A stretch of 64,000 nucleotides of DNA from Pseudomonadota bacterium (GTDB lineage Bacteria > Pseudomonadota > Gammaproteobacteria > Burkholderiales > Rhodocyclaceae), in contig JAFEDK010000006.1 of assembly GCA_018241665.1 (NCBI GenBank), forward strand, positions 1 through 64,000, written 5' to 3'. A program made the position numbers and the translations under genes. Shown here piece by piece: positions 1 through 9,926 of the stretch. Each line of letters starts with the position of its first letter. Position 1 is the first letter of the stretch. Under the pieces are notes generated by a model. It saw nothing but the letters and a program-made list of their open reading frames with translations, did no database searches and was not told the DNA's origin.

Positions 1-433
1 GCCCGCTTCACTGATTACGCATTCTTTCCGTCCTCTCCCGCTGCATATCACGACCCGTCCTTCGGGCACATAAATCCCCGTTTCGTGATCTTTGTTGCTG
101 TGTCGCCTGGAGCTCTAGCCTGACGGGAGGACCACGATGTGCATGGATACCCTTGGTTGGCGACAGTCGTGCCAGCGGCTCCAATGAAATATGGCCCGCC
201 GCTACTGGCCCATGATTTCGCGATCGAGATGTACAACGATATTGCGTGTCGAGAGGAAAGCGCTCCATGACATGAGCGCTTTCCTCTGCTGCCTCTGGGC
301 ATGGGATGTCTTCTCAGACCAGCCAAAAAGCTGCTTCATCGCGAGCTTAGCGTTCATCGTCTCGACTAGCGAGGAGAGACACGCAGAGGAGAAGAGGCCG
401 TGTCGTATCATCGTTACCAAGATGGGAGTGGCT
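1..433. other. leader region without a supported gene
   Basis: No convincing coding region. Short open frames exist on both strands, but none has a recognisable product or a good ribosome binding site. The composition is visibly less GC-rich than the rest of the window. The only structure I can see is the inverted repeat at 253-286. It may hold the end of an upstream transcription unit and the promoter of the gene at 434. Confidence 0.5.
253..286. repeat. perfect inverted repeat (hairpin)
   Basis: GAGGAAAGCGCT (253-264) is repeated in inverted orientation as AGCGCTTTCCTC (275-286). The 10-nt centre contains a further CATG/CATG pairing. The 12-bp stem is not followed by a T-run on either strand, so it is a weak terminator candidate. 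It could equally be a protein binding site or an RNA processing structure upstream of the gene at 434. Confidence 0.5.
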
Positions 434-1207
434 ATGCTGCAGATTGACATAAGCGAGGACATTGGTACGGTGACCCTGGATAGGGAGCATCGTCGTAACG
501 CGCTGTGCGAGGAGATGGTCCAAGCGTTTTCCGCAGCGCTGGAGTCATTCCGTGGTGCAGATGTTCGCTGTATGGTGCTGAGGGCCAGGTCGGGTTGCAA
601 GGTATGGTCGGCAGGGCACGACATCAATGAGTTACCAGAGCCTGGCCATGATCCACTCGCATGGCGCGACCCTTTGCGCAAGCTCATTCGAGAGATTGAG
701 AATTTTCCAGCGCCGATTATTGCGATGATCGAGGGAAGTGTTTGGGGAGGGGCGTGTGAGACCGTTTTCGCCTGTGACTTGATCGTGGCTGCCGATGATG
801 TGACTTTTGCAGCGACGCCGGCCAAACTGAGCGTGCCTTACAATGTTGGAGGCTTGCTGACCTTTCTCAACGCTGCCAACCTGCGCATCGCCAAGGAGAT
901 GCTATTTACTGCGGATCCGTTGTCGGCAGCACGTTTATGCAGCTTGGGCGTGATCAATCACGTTGTGCCCAAAGCGGAGTTGGAGACGACTGTCCGTGGC
1001 ATGGCGCGTCGCATTGCAGCTAACGCACCTCTATCAATTGCCGTGATGAAGGAACAGTTGCGGATATTGGCCGGTGCGCATGCGATGCCCCCCGAAGATT
1101 TTGAGCGGATTCAGGGCCTACGCAGAGTGGTGTATAACAGCCATGATTACGCGGAAGGTATGCTGGCCTTCCAGGAGAAGCGAAAGCCGGTCTTCAAGGG
1201 CGAATGA
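434..1207 (+). CDS. scpB: methylmalonyl-CoA decarboxylase-like crotonase (ScpB/YgfG family)
   Basis: A 257-aa enoyl-CoA hydratase/isomerase-fold protein. The family member ScpB decarboxylates methylmalonyl-CoA to propionyl-CoA. The resemblance to E. coli ScpB (261 aa) runs the full length: SAGHDINELP (59-68), EGSVWGGA (100-107, oxyanion-hole glycines), VPYN with Tyr136 in the position of the ScpB active-site Tyr, and a C-terminal ERIQGLRRVVY followed by EKRKPVF. The frame is open to 191, but ATG 434 is preferred. It has GGGAG five bases upstream and gives the family length; ATG 422 is an alternative. ScpB usually sits with methylmalonyl-CoA mutase and a CoA transferase. Neither is seen here, although genes before position 1 are invisible. 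Codon use is less GC-rich than in the neighbours, which may reflect transfer. Family is near certain; the exact substrate is inferred. Confidence 0.85.
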   Translation: MLQIDISEDIGTVTLDREHRRNALCEEMVQAFSAALESFRGADVRCMVLRARSGCKVWSAGHDINELPEPGHDPLAWRDPLRKLIREIENFPAPIIAMIEGSVWGGACETVFACDLIVAADDVTFAATPAKLSVPYNVGGLLTFLNAANLRIAKEMLFTADPLSAARLCSLGVINHVVPKAELETTVRGMARRIAANAPLSIAVMKEQLRILAGAHAMPPEDFERIQGLRRVVYNSHDYAEGMLAFQEKRKPVFKGE

Positions 1208-1270
1208 AGGGGTTGGCCGATCGTACCGTGTGTGCCATGGCATCAGTAATCAGTATTCGAGGATCGACGA

Positions 1271-1666
1271 ATGCAGAGCGAACAACGCAGGAAATTCAGT
1301 CGGGTTCACTTCCAGGAAGGCGCAATGCTGCAGTTAGCCGGCCATGGTTTGGCGTGCGAGGTGCTTGACCTGTCCCTGAAAGGAGCTTTGCTCACATGTC
1401 CGGCGGTCGGCGATGTGGCACTCGCCGCAAAGCGTGGCGAGGCGTGTGAGTTGCGGCTGGCTCTATCGGGGGCTGGGGACGCCCTGGTGTTGATGAGCGG
1501 CTCGATCGCCCATGTGGAGGTTTCAGCTGGGCAACTGCATGTCGGGATGCAGTGCAGGGAAATCGACCTGGACAGCATCACCCATTTGCGGCGCCTCGTT
1601 GAGCTCAATCTGGGGGATGCTACCGTACTAGACCGTGAAATGGCGGCCCTGACGAGCGGTGACTGA
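1271..1666 (+). CDS. PilZ-domain protein, probable c-di-GMP receptor
   Basis: A 131-aa single-domain PilZ protein. The two c-di-GMP-binding signatures are present: an arginine-rich RRKFSR (6-11, RxxxR type) and DLSLKG (33-38, D/NxSxxG type). They are followed by the alternating hydrophobic strands of a PilZ beta-barrel and a C-terminal helix (THLRRLVELNLG). It has no enzymatic domain, so it would act by binding a partner when cyclic di-GMP is bound. Targets in this family include motility, pili and exopolysaccharide. No partner gene is adjacent: the upstream gene is metabolic and the downstream genes lie on the other strand. The chemosensory pil cluster at 35-44 kb is a possible but unproven client. 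Confidence 0.85.
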   Translation: MQSEQRRKFSRVHFQEGAMLQLAGHGLACEVLDLSLKGALLTCPAVGDVALAAKRGEACELRLALSGAGDALVLMSGSIAHVEVSAGQLHVGMQCREIDLDSITHLRRLVELNLGDATVLDREMAALTSGD

Positions 1667-1669
1667 CAT

Positions 1670-1696
1670 GCGGTGGCGGACGAAACGTGCCACCGC
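1670..1696. terminator. hairpin between convergent genes
   Basis: GCGGTGGC (1670-1677) pairs with GCCACCGC (1689-1696) across an 11-nt loop, between the PilZ gene and the convergent osmB-like gene. There is no T-run on either strand. It is placed as a possible bidirectional terminator only by position. Confidence 0.35.
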
Positions 1697-1742
1697 CTGG
1701 TAGGCGCGACTGCCTGAGTGAGCAGGTGTCGCGACTCTGGTG

Positions 1743-1949
1743 TCAGCGCTTGATCTGGTGGCCGATTACACCGCCCACGGCAGCACCACCAATCGTGCCG
1801 CTGGTACTGCCGCCTGTCAGCACGGAGCCGGCAACGCCACCAATTGCCGCGCCTATGGCGGTATTCTTGTCTCGCGTGCTCATGCTCGAGCAGCCCGTAA
1901 AAGTACTCATCGCCAACACGAGTACCAGGGTCCTCGTCATCGTCTTCAT
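1743..1949 (-). CDS. osmB: OsmB-like glycine-zipper lipoprotein
   Basis: A 68-aa protein with a lipoprotein signal peptide (positive MKTMTR, hydrophobic LVLVLAM, lipobox FTGC with Cys20). A glycine-zipper segment follows, rich in GxxxG spacing (AIGAAIGGVAGSVL and GGAAVGGVIG). This is the architecture of OsmB, a small osmotically and stress-induced lipoprotein of Enterobacteria, and of related 2TM glycine-zipper proteins. Start 1949 is supported by TGGAG six bases upstream; ATG 1940 is an alternative. It would be exported, lipidated at Cys20 and inserted in an envelope membrane. The precise role is not known even in model species. Confidence 0.8.
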   Translation of the reverse strand: MKTMTRTLVLVLAMSTFTGCSSMSTRDKNTAIGAAIGGVAGSVLTGGSTSGTIGGAAVGGVIGHQIKR

Positions 1950-2093
1950 GCTGTTCTCCAGTTACTCTCTGTTATCGGTTGGGGCCGACGGCTTGTTGTT
2001 CAACTGTAGAAGACGGGCTGACGGATGGGTGTAACGAGTCGTATGGATTTGTAAGCTGTCTGTTTGGTGCCTCGAAGCGCGCCAGTGGGCGGC

Positions 2094-2240
2094 TCAGAGC
2101 ACGTTTCCAGAGAATACTTCCTTGAAATAGGCGTCGTCTTCGGCCGTATTTTGGCTTCCGCCCAAGATGTTGTGGCGCTCAGCCTCGACTCGCTGGTCCA
2201 GCTGCTTGGCAAGGAGGTCACGCAGTTCGATGAAGCTCAT
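2094..2240 (-). CDS. small 48-aa protein of unknown function
   Basis: A short frame with a strong start context: GGAAAGGA lies eight bases before ATG 2240, and the stop TGA is at 2094-2096. The product begins MSFIELRDLLAKQLDQRVEA and ends EDDAYFKEVFSGNVL. It is charged and probably helical (leucine and charged residues at 6-24), with no signal peptide, membrane segment or cysteine. It lies between the osmB-like gene (same strand, downstream) and a LysR regulator (opposite strand, upstream), so its promoter would share the 2241-2413 interval with the regulator. LysR regulators often control a divergent gene, so this may be the target. I do not recognise the family. Support is the ribosome binding site, clean codon use and position. 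Confidence 0.6.
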   Translation of the reverse strand: MSFIELRDLLAKQLDQRVEAERHNILGGSQNTAEDDAYFKEVFSGNVL

Positions 2241-2413
2241 GGAGTAATCCTTTCCGATAAGGGTTGGCGCGGCCTGCCACCTGGCAAGGGAGGGGAGGAA
2301 GGCTGACGACAGGCTATTTGGGCGCGCCGTACCTTCAATGTATTTCTCGTGTTGCGGTGCAGCAAGCGAGTATTTGTAATGCTACGATTAAGCTTTGCTT
2401 ATTCGTTGACGTG

Positions 2414-3358
2414 ATGAGCTATCGTTTGCCACCTCTCCAGGCGCTGCGAGCATTTGAGTCTGCAGCCCGTCACCTCAGCTTCAAGCGGGCTGCTGCCGAG
2501 CTTTTCGTGACGCCGGCTGCGGTGAGTCAGCAGATCAAGACGCTTGAAACCTATCTCGACACCTCTTTGTTTCGACGCCTTCCCCGTACCCTGGAACTGA
2601 CGGATGTGGGCATCGCAATGTTGCCAAAGGTGAGCGAGGGCCTGGCCTGCCTGGTCGCGGCTGTGGAAACGACACGTCGGGACGGGCCGCGTGCATTGAC
2701 CGTGCATGTCCCGCCTTTCTTTGCATTGCGCTGGCTGGTTCCGCGACTACAGCGTTTTGCCGGTGCGCATCCGGAAATCGAATTGCGCCTGAGCAGCAGC
2801 GAGGCCAGCATTGACGGCATGGGCGTACCGATGGATTCGCATGTCGATCTGCATGGAGACGTTACCGATGTGACGGTACGTTTCGGGCTGGGGCGATATG
2901 CCGGCTTCCAGAGTGATTTGATCCTGGTGCCCGATTACATGCTTGTGTGCAGCCCGGAACTGATTGCTCGCGTAGGACCATTGGTCACGCCTGCGGATGT
3001 GAGCCGCCTGGTGCTGATCCACGATGAGTCCCTGCCGGACGAGGGCTGCCGGCCAAGTTGGGGCGAGTGGTTCCGGTTGGCGGGCGTGTCCGGTGTCGAC
3101 GTCAGCCGGGGGCCGCGCTTTTCAAGTACTACGCTGGTTCTTGAAGCTGTTCTGGGTGGGCAGGGCGCTGCCTTGATCCTGCGTCCGCTCATCGAGGCAG
3201 AGGTGGCGGCAGGTCGTTTGGCCCTGCCTTTCGATGTCTCGATGCCTTCTCGGTACGCCTATCATTTGGTGATTTCCGACGCGGTCCGGGAGCGTCCGGA
3301 GGTCCGGGCTTTCCGCAGCTGGATGCTGGCTGAGGCTGTTATGCCTGATCGACGGTAA
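2414..3358 (+). CDS. LysR-family transcriptional regulator, GcvA-like
   Basis: A 314-aa LysR-type regulator. The N-terminal winged helix-turn-helix (about residues 5-65) reads LPPLQALRAFESAARHLSF, then KRAAAELFVTPAAVSQQIKTLE, close to GcvA-type regulators. A periplasmic-binding-protein-like effector domain fills residues 90-300. ATG 2414 is chosen because the family begins within a few residues of RLPPLQALRAFE; the open frame continues upstream to 2264. GcvA proper activates the glycine cleavage operon, but no gcv gene is present here, so the target is unknown. The divergent 48-aa gene at 2094-2240 is the obvious candidate. The gene is monocistronic before hemA. Confidence 0.85.
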   Translation: MSYRLPPLQALRAFESAARHLSFKRAAAELFVTPAAVSQQIKTLETYLDTSLFRRLPRTLELTDVGIAMLPKVSEGLACLVAAVETTRRDGPRALTVHVPPFFALRWLVPRLQRFAGAHPEIELRLSSSEASIDGMGVPMDSHVDLHGDVTDVTVRFGLGRYAGFQSDLILVPDYMLVCSPELIARVGPLVTPADVSRLVLIHDESLPDEGCRPSWGEWFRLAGVSGVDVSRGPRFSSTTLVLEAVLGGQGAALILRPLIEAEVAAGRLALPFDVSMPSRYAYHLVISDAVRERPEVRAFRSWMLAEAVMPDRR

Positions 3359-3387
3359 CGAAGCGAGCTTATCGCCAAATTTTCGGG

Positions 3388-3396
3388 TGATATAAT
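3388..3396 (+). promoter_or_regulatory. extended -10 promoter of hemA
   Basis: TGATATAAT at 3388-3396 is a consensus TATAAT preceded by the TGn extended -10 motif. It lies 38 bases before the hemA GTG start. Only a weak -35 (around CTTATC, 3368-3373) is visible, as is usual for extended -10 promoters. Transcription would begin near 3403. Confidence 0.6.
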
Positions 3397-3434
3397 CCGG
3401 CTTTGCAGAATTTCGCCACTGCCTGGCTTTTCCC

Positions 3435-4688
3435 GTGCAGCTTTTTGCCCTCGGTCTGAACCACCATACCGCGCCCCTGTCGATCCGCGAACAGGTCGCG
3501 TTTCGTCCTGAGCGCCTGGTGCAGGCGTTGGCCGACTTGGTGCAGGCCAAGCCGGTGAAGGAGGCGGCGATCCTGTCCACCTGCAATCGTACCGAACTCT
3601 ATTTCGCGACCCAGCAGCCCCAACATGCGGCCGACTGGTTTGCCGAGTATCACCGGGTCGCGCTGAAGGATATCTCTCCTTACCTCTATACCTTTCCGCA
3701 GCGGGATGCGATCCGCCACGTGTTCCGGGTGGCAAGCGGGCTCGATTCGATGGTTATCGGCGAGCCGCAGATCCTTGGGCAGATGAAAGATGCGGTGCGC
3801 CAAGCCGAAGAGGCGGGGACGCTTGGCGCGACGATGCACAAGCTCTTCCAGCGCACCTTCTCCGTGGCCAAGGAGGTTCGTTCCACGACGGCGATCGGCG
3901 CCAACATCGTATCGATGGCTGCGGCTGCCGTGCATCTGTCTGAGCGCATCTTCGAGCGGGTCAGCGATCAGAAGGTGCTGTTCGTTGGCGCCGGCGAGAT
4001 GATCGAACTGTGTGCGGCCCACTTCGGTGGCGCCAAGCCGCGCCGTCTGACGATCGCCAACCGCACCCAGTCACGGGCTGAAGATCTGGCGGCCCGCTTC
4101 GGTGGTGACGTTCTGCGTCTCGACCAGGTCGGCGAGGCGCTGGCTGGGTACGACATCGTGGTGTCCTGTACCGGTAGCCCGCTGCCCATCATCGGCCTTG
4201 GCATGGTCGAGCGAGCCCTCAAGGCGCGCCGTCACCGTCCCATGGTGATGGTGGATCTCGCCGTTCCCCGGGATATCGAGGCTGAGGTTGCCGGGCTCGA
4301 CGACGTGTTCCTCTACACGGTGGACGACCTGGCGCAGGTGGTGGATTCCGGGCTCGAATCCCGCCAAGCTGCGGTGGTTGAGGCCGAGACCATCATCGAC
4401 GAGCGGGTTGATGGCTTTCTGCACTGGCTGGACAGCCGCGATACGGTGCCGACCATCCGGGCGCTGCGCACCCACGCCGACGAATTGCGTCGCGCAGAAC
4501 TCGAGCGCGCCATGCGCCTGCTGTCCCGGGGCGACGATCCGCAGAAGGTGCTCGAGGCCCTCAGCCACGGGCTGACCAACAAGTTCATGCATGCCCCGAC
4601 GCGTTTCCTGAACGACGCCGAGGGTGACCAGCGGGGCGACAGCGCCGAGCTGGTCCAGCGTATCTTCAATCTCCACAGAGACCACTAG
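3435..4688 (+). CDS. hemA: glutamyl-tRNA reductase
   Basis: A 417-aa NADPH-dependent enzyme that reduces glutamyl-tRNA(Glu) to glutamate-1-semialdehyde, the first committed step of C5-pathway haem synthesis. Its product is the substrate of HemL at 46.2-47.5 kb. The catalytic Cys50 lies in [10 protein letters not shown], and [10 protein letters not shown] (about 112-121) is the family signature. An NADPH-binding Rossmann segment (VLFVGAGEM, about 178-186) and a C-terminal helical dimerisation domain follow. The start is GTG 3435, giving the canonical N-terminus [13 protein letters not shown] promoter lies just upstream. It heads hemA-prfA-prmC, a widely conserved order. Confidence 0.97.
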   Translation: MQLFALGLNHHTAPLSIREQVAFRPERLVQALADLVQAKPVKEAAILSTCNRTELYFATQQPQHAADWFAEYHRVALKDISPYLYTFPQRDAIRHVFRVASGLDSMVIGEPQILGQMKDAVRQAEEAGTLGATMHKLFQRTFSVAKEVRSTTAIGANIVSMAAAAVHLSERIFERVSDQKVLFVGAGEMIELCAAHFGGAKPRRLTIANRTQSRAEDLAARFGGDVLRLDQVGEALAGYDIVVSCTGSPLPIIGLGMVERALKARRHRPMVMVDLAVPRDIEAEVAGLDDVFLYTVDDLAQVVDSGLESRQAAVVEAETIIDERVDGFLHWLDSRDTVPTIRALRTHADELRRAELERAMRLLSRGDDPQKVLEALSHGLTNKFMHAPTRFLNDAEGDQRGDSAELVQRIFNLHRDH

Positions 4689-4735
4689 CCCCGACGGGGC
4701 GGTCGTCCTTGCCTGCAGCCGCAGGCCCCATGCCA

Positions 4736-5821
4736 ATGAAACAGCGTATCCGCGACAAGCTGGACAATCTTGCCGACCGTCTGCAGGAACTCGACCGTTT
4801 GCTCGCAAGCAGCGAGGCGGCCAGCGACATGGACAACTATCGCAAGTTGACCCGTGAGCATGCCGAGATCTCGCCGGTCGTCGCGCTCTACCAGGAGTTC
4901 TGCCAGGCGCTGGATGACGAAGCCACCGCCCGGGAGATGCTGGCCGACCCCGAGATGAAAGAGCTGGCCGTCGCGGAGCTGGAGGCAGCCGAAGCTACCC
5001 AGGCGCGTATCGACGGGGAATTGCAGACCGCCTTGCTGCCCCGCGATCCCAACGACGAGCGTAACCTGTTCCTGGAAATCCGGGCTGGCACCGGCGGTGA
5101 CGAGGCGGCGCTGTTCGCCGGTGACCTGCTGCGCATGTACACCCGTTACGCGGAGCGTCAGGGTTGGCGTGTCGAGATCATTTCTGCCAGTGATTCCGAG
5201 CTGGGCGGCTACAAGGAAGTCATTGTCCGGGTGGCCGGCAATGGCGCTTATTCCCGCCTTAAGTTCGAATCCGGCGGTCACCGTGTGCAGCGAGTGCCAG
5301 CCACCGAAACCCAGGGGCGCATCCATACGTCCGCATGTACGGTGGCCGTGATGCCGGAAGCCGATGAAGTCGGCGACGTGGAGCTCAACCCGGCCGATCT
5401 GCGTATCGATACCTTCCGGGCTTCCGGCGCGGGGGGCCAGCACATCAACAAGACCGACTCGGCGGTGCGCATCACCCATATTCCCACCGGTATCGTGGCG
5501 GAATGCCAGGATGGACGCTCCCAGCACCAGAACAAGGCTTCCGCGCTACGTGTCCTGGCGGCGCGGATCAAGGACATCCAGGTGCGTGAGCAGCAGGCCC
5601 GCGAGGCCGCGACCCGCAAGAGCCTGGTCGGCAGTGGCGATCGTTCCGAGCGCATCCGGACCTACAACTACCCGCAAGGCCGGCTCACCGATCACCGCAT
5701 CAACCTGACCCTCTACAAGCTCGACGCGGTGATGCAGGGCGAACTGGACGAAGTTATCGCGGCACTGACCGCCGAGCATCAGGCGGAACTCCTGGCGGCA
5801 CTGGCCGACGAGAATGCCTGA
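4736..5821 (+). CDS. prfA: peptide chain release factor 1
   Basis: A 361-aa class I release factor that reads UAA and UAG and triggers peptidyl-tRNA hydrolysis. The anticodon-like tripeptide P188-A189-T190 identifies RF1. The universal GGQ (233-235) lies in [13 protein letters not shown]; the Gln is the residue methylated by PrmC, encoded next. The start is taken as ATG 4736 (MKQRIRDKL), matching the usual RF1 beginning. ATG 4730 and TTG 4709 are in frame but would add residues the family lacks. It begins 47 bases after hemA stops and overlaps prmC by eight bases. Confidence 0.96.
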   Translation: MKQRIRDKLDNLADRLQELDRLLASSEAASDMDNYRKLTREHAEISPVVALYQEFCQALDDEATAREMLADPEMKELAVAELEAAEATQARIDGELQTALLPRDPNDERNLFLEIRAGTGGDEAALFAGDLLRMYTRYAERQGWRVEIISASDSELGGYKEVIVRVAGNGAYSRLKFESGGHRVQRVPATETQGRIHTSACTVAVMPEADEVGDVELNPADLRIDTFRASGAGGQHINKTDSAVRITHIPTGIVAECQDGRSQHQNKASALRVLAARIKDIQVREQQAREAATRKSLVGSGDRSERIRTYNYPQGRLTDHRINLTLYKLDAVMQGELDEVIAALTAEHQAELLAALADENA

Positions 5822-6641
5822 GCTGAGTATCGGTTCGGCATTGGCGGCGGCGCGCGGTCGCATTCCGGCCAGCGAGGCGCGGATGTTCCTGTGTCAGCTG
5901 CTCGGCATCGGGGCTGCCCAGGTGGCGGCCTACCCGGAACGCGGCCTGTCGGCCGAGCAGTCCGCACACTACGCGGCCTGGCTCGAACGTCGTGCGGTCG
6001 GCGAGCCGATGGCCTATATCCTTGGAGAGCGGGAGTTCTATGGACGACGTTTTCAGGTGAGCCCGGCGGTGCTGATTCCGCGCCCCGAGACTGAACTGAT
6101 CGTCGACCTCGTCCGTGAGCGGATTCGTGCCGGAAGCGTGCCGCCGCGCATTCTCGACCTGGGAACGGGTAGTGGCGCCCTGGCCGTCACGCTCGCGTTG
6201 GAGCTCCAGGGCGCGGAGGTCACCGCGGTGGACCTGTCTCCGGCCGCGCTCGCTGTCGCCCGTGGCAATGCCGAACGCCTTGGTGCCGCGGTGCGTTTCA
6301 TCGAGAGCGACTGGTTTTCCGCGGTGGATGCGACAGGTTTTGATTTCATTGTCAGCAATCCGCCCTACATTGCCGACGAGGATCCGCACCTGAACGACGG
6401 CGATGTGCGTTTCGAGCCCCGAACGGCCCTGGCATCAGGGGCTGCAGGGCTCGACGATCTGCGCAGGATTACGCTGGAGGCCCCGGCCTTTCTGGCTCCA
6501 GGCGGCTGGCTGTTGATGGAGCACGGTTACGATCAGGCAGCAATGGTCCGTGACTTGCTTGTTTCCTCCGGCTTCCAGGAGGTGGCGTCGGCGTTGGATC
6601 TGGCTGGTATCGAAAGGACAAGCTATGGCTGCCGCCCTTGA
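5814..6641 (+). CDS. prmC: release factor glutamine N5-methyltransferase
   Basis: A 275-aa SAM-dependent methyltransferase that methylates the GGQ glutamine of the release factors. It has the N-terminal helical substrate-recognition domain, the PrmC signature [12 protein letters not shown], the SAM motif [14 protein letters not shown] (about 114-127) and the catalytic NPPY (182-185) that binds the target glutamine amide. Its start overlaps the 3' end of prfA by eight bases, consistent with translational coupling of enzyme and substrate. Confidence 0.95.
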   Translation: MPELSIGSALAAARGRIPASEARMFLCQLLGIGAAQVAAYPERGLSAEQSAHYAAWLERRAVGEPMAYILGEREFYGRRFQVSPAVLIPRPETELIVDLVRERIRAGSVPPRILDLGTGSGALAVTLALELQGAEVTAVDLSPAALAVARGNAERLGAAVRFIESDWFSAVDATGFDFIVSNPPYIADEDPHLNDGDVRFEPRTALASGAAGLDDLRRITLEAPAFLAPGGWLLMEHGYDQAAMVRDLLVSSGFQEVASALDLAGIERTSYGCRP

Positions 6642-6708
6642 CGCTTTCCTCCGTCAGGCCTAGACTTACCCGACTGAATTGCTCAACTATTCTATTTGCG
6701 AGACCAAG

Positions 6709-7026
6709 ATGGACGTTCAAAAGATCATTCACGAACAAGTCACCACGCACCCGGTCGTGCTGTACATGAAGGGTACGCCGGCCATGCCGCGCTGTGGCTT
6801 CTCCGCTGCCGCTGCGCAGATCCTCAAGGTCTCCGGCGTGCAGAACCTGTTCACCGTCGATGTGCTGTCCGACGAAGGCATTCGCCAAGGCATCAAGGAA
6901 TACGCCAACTGGCCGACCATTCCGCAGCTCTACATCAAGGGCGAGTTCGTCGGCGGTTCGGACATCATGAAGGAAATGTTCGATTCTGGTGAGCTGAAAA
7001 AGCTGCTGGAAGAAGTGCAGGCCTGA
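6709..7026 (+). CDS. grxD: monothiol glutaredoxin (Grx4/GrxD)
   Basis: A 105-aa monothiol glutaredoxin. The CGFS motif (Cys29) in PRCGFS and the glutathione-binding residues around WPTIPQLYIKGEFVGGSD are intact. Members bind a glutathione-ligated [2Fe-2S] cluster as a bridged dimer and pass clusters to apoproteins. ATG 6709 is chosen over the longer frame because it gives the family N-terminus MDVQKIIHEQV. It closes the hemA-prfA-prmC run and is followed immediately by a strong hairpin terminator. Confidence 0.94.
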   Translation: MDVQKIIHEQVTTHPVVLYMKGTPAMPRCGFSAAAAQILKVSGVQNLFTVDVLSDEGIRQGIKEYANWPTIPQLYIKGEFVGGSDIMKEMFDSGELKKLLEEVQA

Positions 7027-7045
7027 ACCAGGCCGGGCTGAAAGC

Positions 7046-7080
7046 AAACGGGGCGGCCATTGGCCGCCCCGTTTGTGCTT
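7046..7080 (+). terminator. terminator after grxD
   Basis: AAACGGGGCGGCCA (7046-7059) pairs with TGGCCGCCCCGTTT (7061-7074), an almost perfect palindrome followed by GTGCTT. It sits between grxD (+) and the convergent kinase gene (-). On the minus strand the flank AAAC/GTTT is symmetrical, so it may serve both. Confidence 0.7.
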
Positions 7081-7095
7081 GTAGGCTCATCCGGC

Positions 7096-8379
7096 TCAGA
7101 CGCTGGAGATGCGGCTGTTGGCCAAGGACAGGCGGGTTGCGAGGACTTCGAGGAAGCCCTTGTAGAAATGCATCTGGCACAAGGCCGAGGCGCGCAACAG
7201 GGCCGGCGCGCTGATGATCAGGATGTGCGTGTCAGCGGTGGCCTCCACCGAGGCGGTGCGGGCACCACGGCCTGCGGTGAACAAGGCCATCTCGCCGAAG
7301 CAGTCGCCGGCGCTGAGGACGTTGAGGAGATGGCCCTTCTTGACGATGCGCAACTCTCCATCCACGACGATGCAGAAGTGGTTGCCCGGCTCGCCTTCCT
7401 TCATGACGAGGGTGCCGGTCGGAATCAGCTTCCACTCTGCGAAGCGGACGATTTCCCAGATCTCGATGTCGCTGAACTCCCGGAAGAAGCGGAAGGCACG
7501 CAGGCGCTCGAACTTCGCGCTGTCCGGGGGTTCCAGGCGGTCGTCCGCGGCGAGGTTGCGGTTGCGGTAGGCCTGGGCCAGGTCATGGGAAAACTCCATC
7601 CAGGTCGCGTAGCGGGCCGACAGATCCTTTTGCATCGCGCGCACGACGATGGCGTCCAGCTCCGGCGGAATCTCCGGACGAATGCTCGAAGGCGGCGGCG
7701 CCACCTGGTTGGCGATCTGGTAGATCAGGTTGACGTTGGTGCTGGCCTGGAAGGGCAGCTGCCCAGTCAACAACTGGTACATCACCACGCCGAGGGAGTA
7801 GATGTCGGTACGGTGATCCAGCGGCATTTCGCGGACCTGCTGCGGTGACATGTAGGCCGGCGAGCCGAGGCCGGATACCTGGGTCGTCTCGCTGGCCGTG
7901 AAGATGGCAGCGCCGAAGTCGGAGACCTTGATGTCCTGGCCGGTCGGCGAGGTGAGCAGGATGTTGGCCGGCTTGATGTCCCGATGCGTGACGCCCTGCA
8001 GGTAGGCGTAGTCGAGAGCCCGCGTACACTTGAAGATGATCTCCACCAGGCGCTCGAAGGACAACAGATTGTCCGGCTTGGTGAATGCCTCCAGCGTGCC
8101 GCCGGGCACGTACTCCATGACTACATAGGCATCCCGGTCCTCGATGACCGCATCGTGGATCTGGGCGATGTGCGGATGCTGCAGTTTGCCGGCGAGGGAG
8201 GCCTCGTTGAGCAGCAGATGGTGATACAGCGTGGTGCGGTCGGTGCTGCGCAGGATCTCCGGATGGAGGCGCTTGATCGCCACCTCGCGCTGGCTGAAAG
8301 GATCGAAGCCGAGATAGACAGCGCTCGTCGCACTCTCGCCGAGCAGACGCCGGACCTCGTACTTGCCGATCCTTTCCAT
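7096..8379 (-). CDS. Ser/Thr protein kinase with C-terminal cyclic-nucleotide-binding domain
   Basis: A 427-aa Hanks-type kinase. The glycine loop is LLGESATSAVYLG (12-24), the ATP-binding lysine is Lys36 in VAIKR, the catalytic loop is HRDIKPANI (about 132-140), and DFGAA replaces the usual DFG-I/L-A. GSPAYMSPQQV stands where a P+1 loop/APE motif is expected, so APE is altered to SPQ. Residues about 300-415 form a Crp-type cyclic-nucleotide-binding domain (EGEPGNHFCIVVDGELRIV; GDCFGEMALF with the phosphate-cassette-like Glu; then RTASVEA). There is no transmembrane segment, so it is cytosolic. ATG 8379 gives better spacing from GGAG than ATG 8382. It follows argH by 11 bases, suggesting co-transcription. 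The ligand (cAMP, cGMP or other) and substrates are unknown. Confidence 0.9.
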   Translation of the reverse strand: MERIGKYEVRRLLGESATSAVYLGFDPFSQREVAIKRLHPEILRSTDRTTLYHHLLLNEASLAGKLQHPHIAQIHDAVIEDRDAYVVMEYVPGGTLEAFTKPDNLLSFERLVEIIFKCTRALDYAYLQGVTHRDIKPANILLTSPTGQDIKVSDFGAAIFTASETTQVSGLGSPAYMSPQQVREMPLDHRTDIYSLGVVMYQLLTGQLPFQASTNVNLIYQIANQVAPPPSSIRPEIPPELDAIVVRAMQKDLSARYATWMEFSHDLAQAYRNRNLAADDRLEPPDSAKFERLRAFRFFREFSDIEIWEIVRFAEWKLIPTGTLVMKEGEPGNHFCIVVDGELRIVKKGHLLNVLSAGDCFGEMALFTAGRGARTASVEATADTHILIISAPALLRASALCQMHFYKGFLEVLATRLSLANSRISSV

Positions 8380-8390
8380 CATGCCTCTCC

Positions 8391-9842
<1,452 letters not shown>

Positions 9843-9926
9843 AATTGCCAATGCTCTCTGCGATTAAGAAGGCCTATGCCCGTGGAGAATCCCGTGGATT
9901 CAAGGTTTTGGCCTGATTTTTGACCC

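Noticed and set aside
8-326. Minus-strand frames of 86 and 92 aa at the window start
   Set aside because: No recognisable domain, no convincing ribosome binding site, and they overlap the inverted repeat; most likely chance frames.
1687-2034. Plus-strand frame over the osmB-like gene
   Set aside because: The minus strand encodes a proper lipoprotein signal, lipobox and glycine zipper with a good ribosome binding site; the plus-strand frame has none of these.
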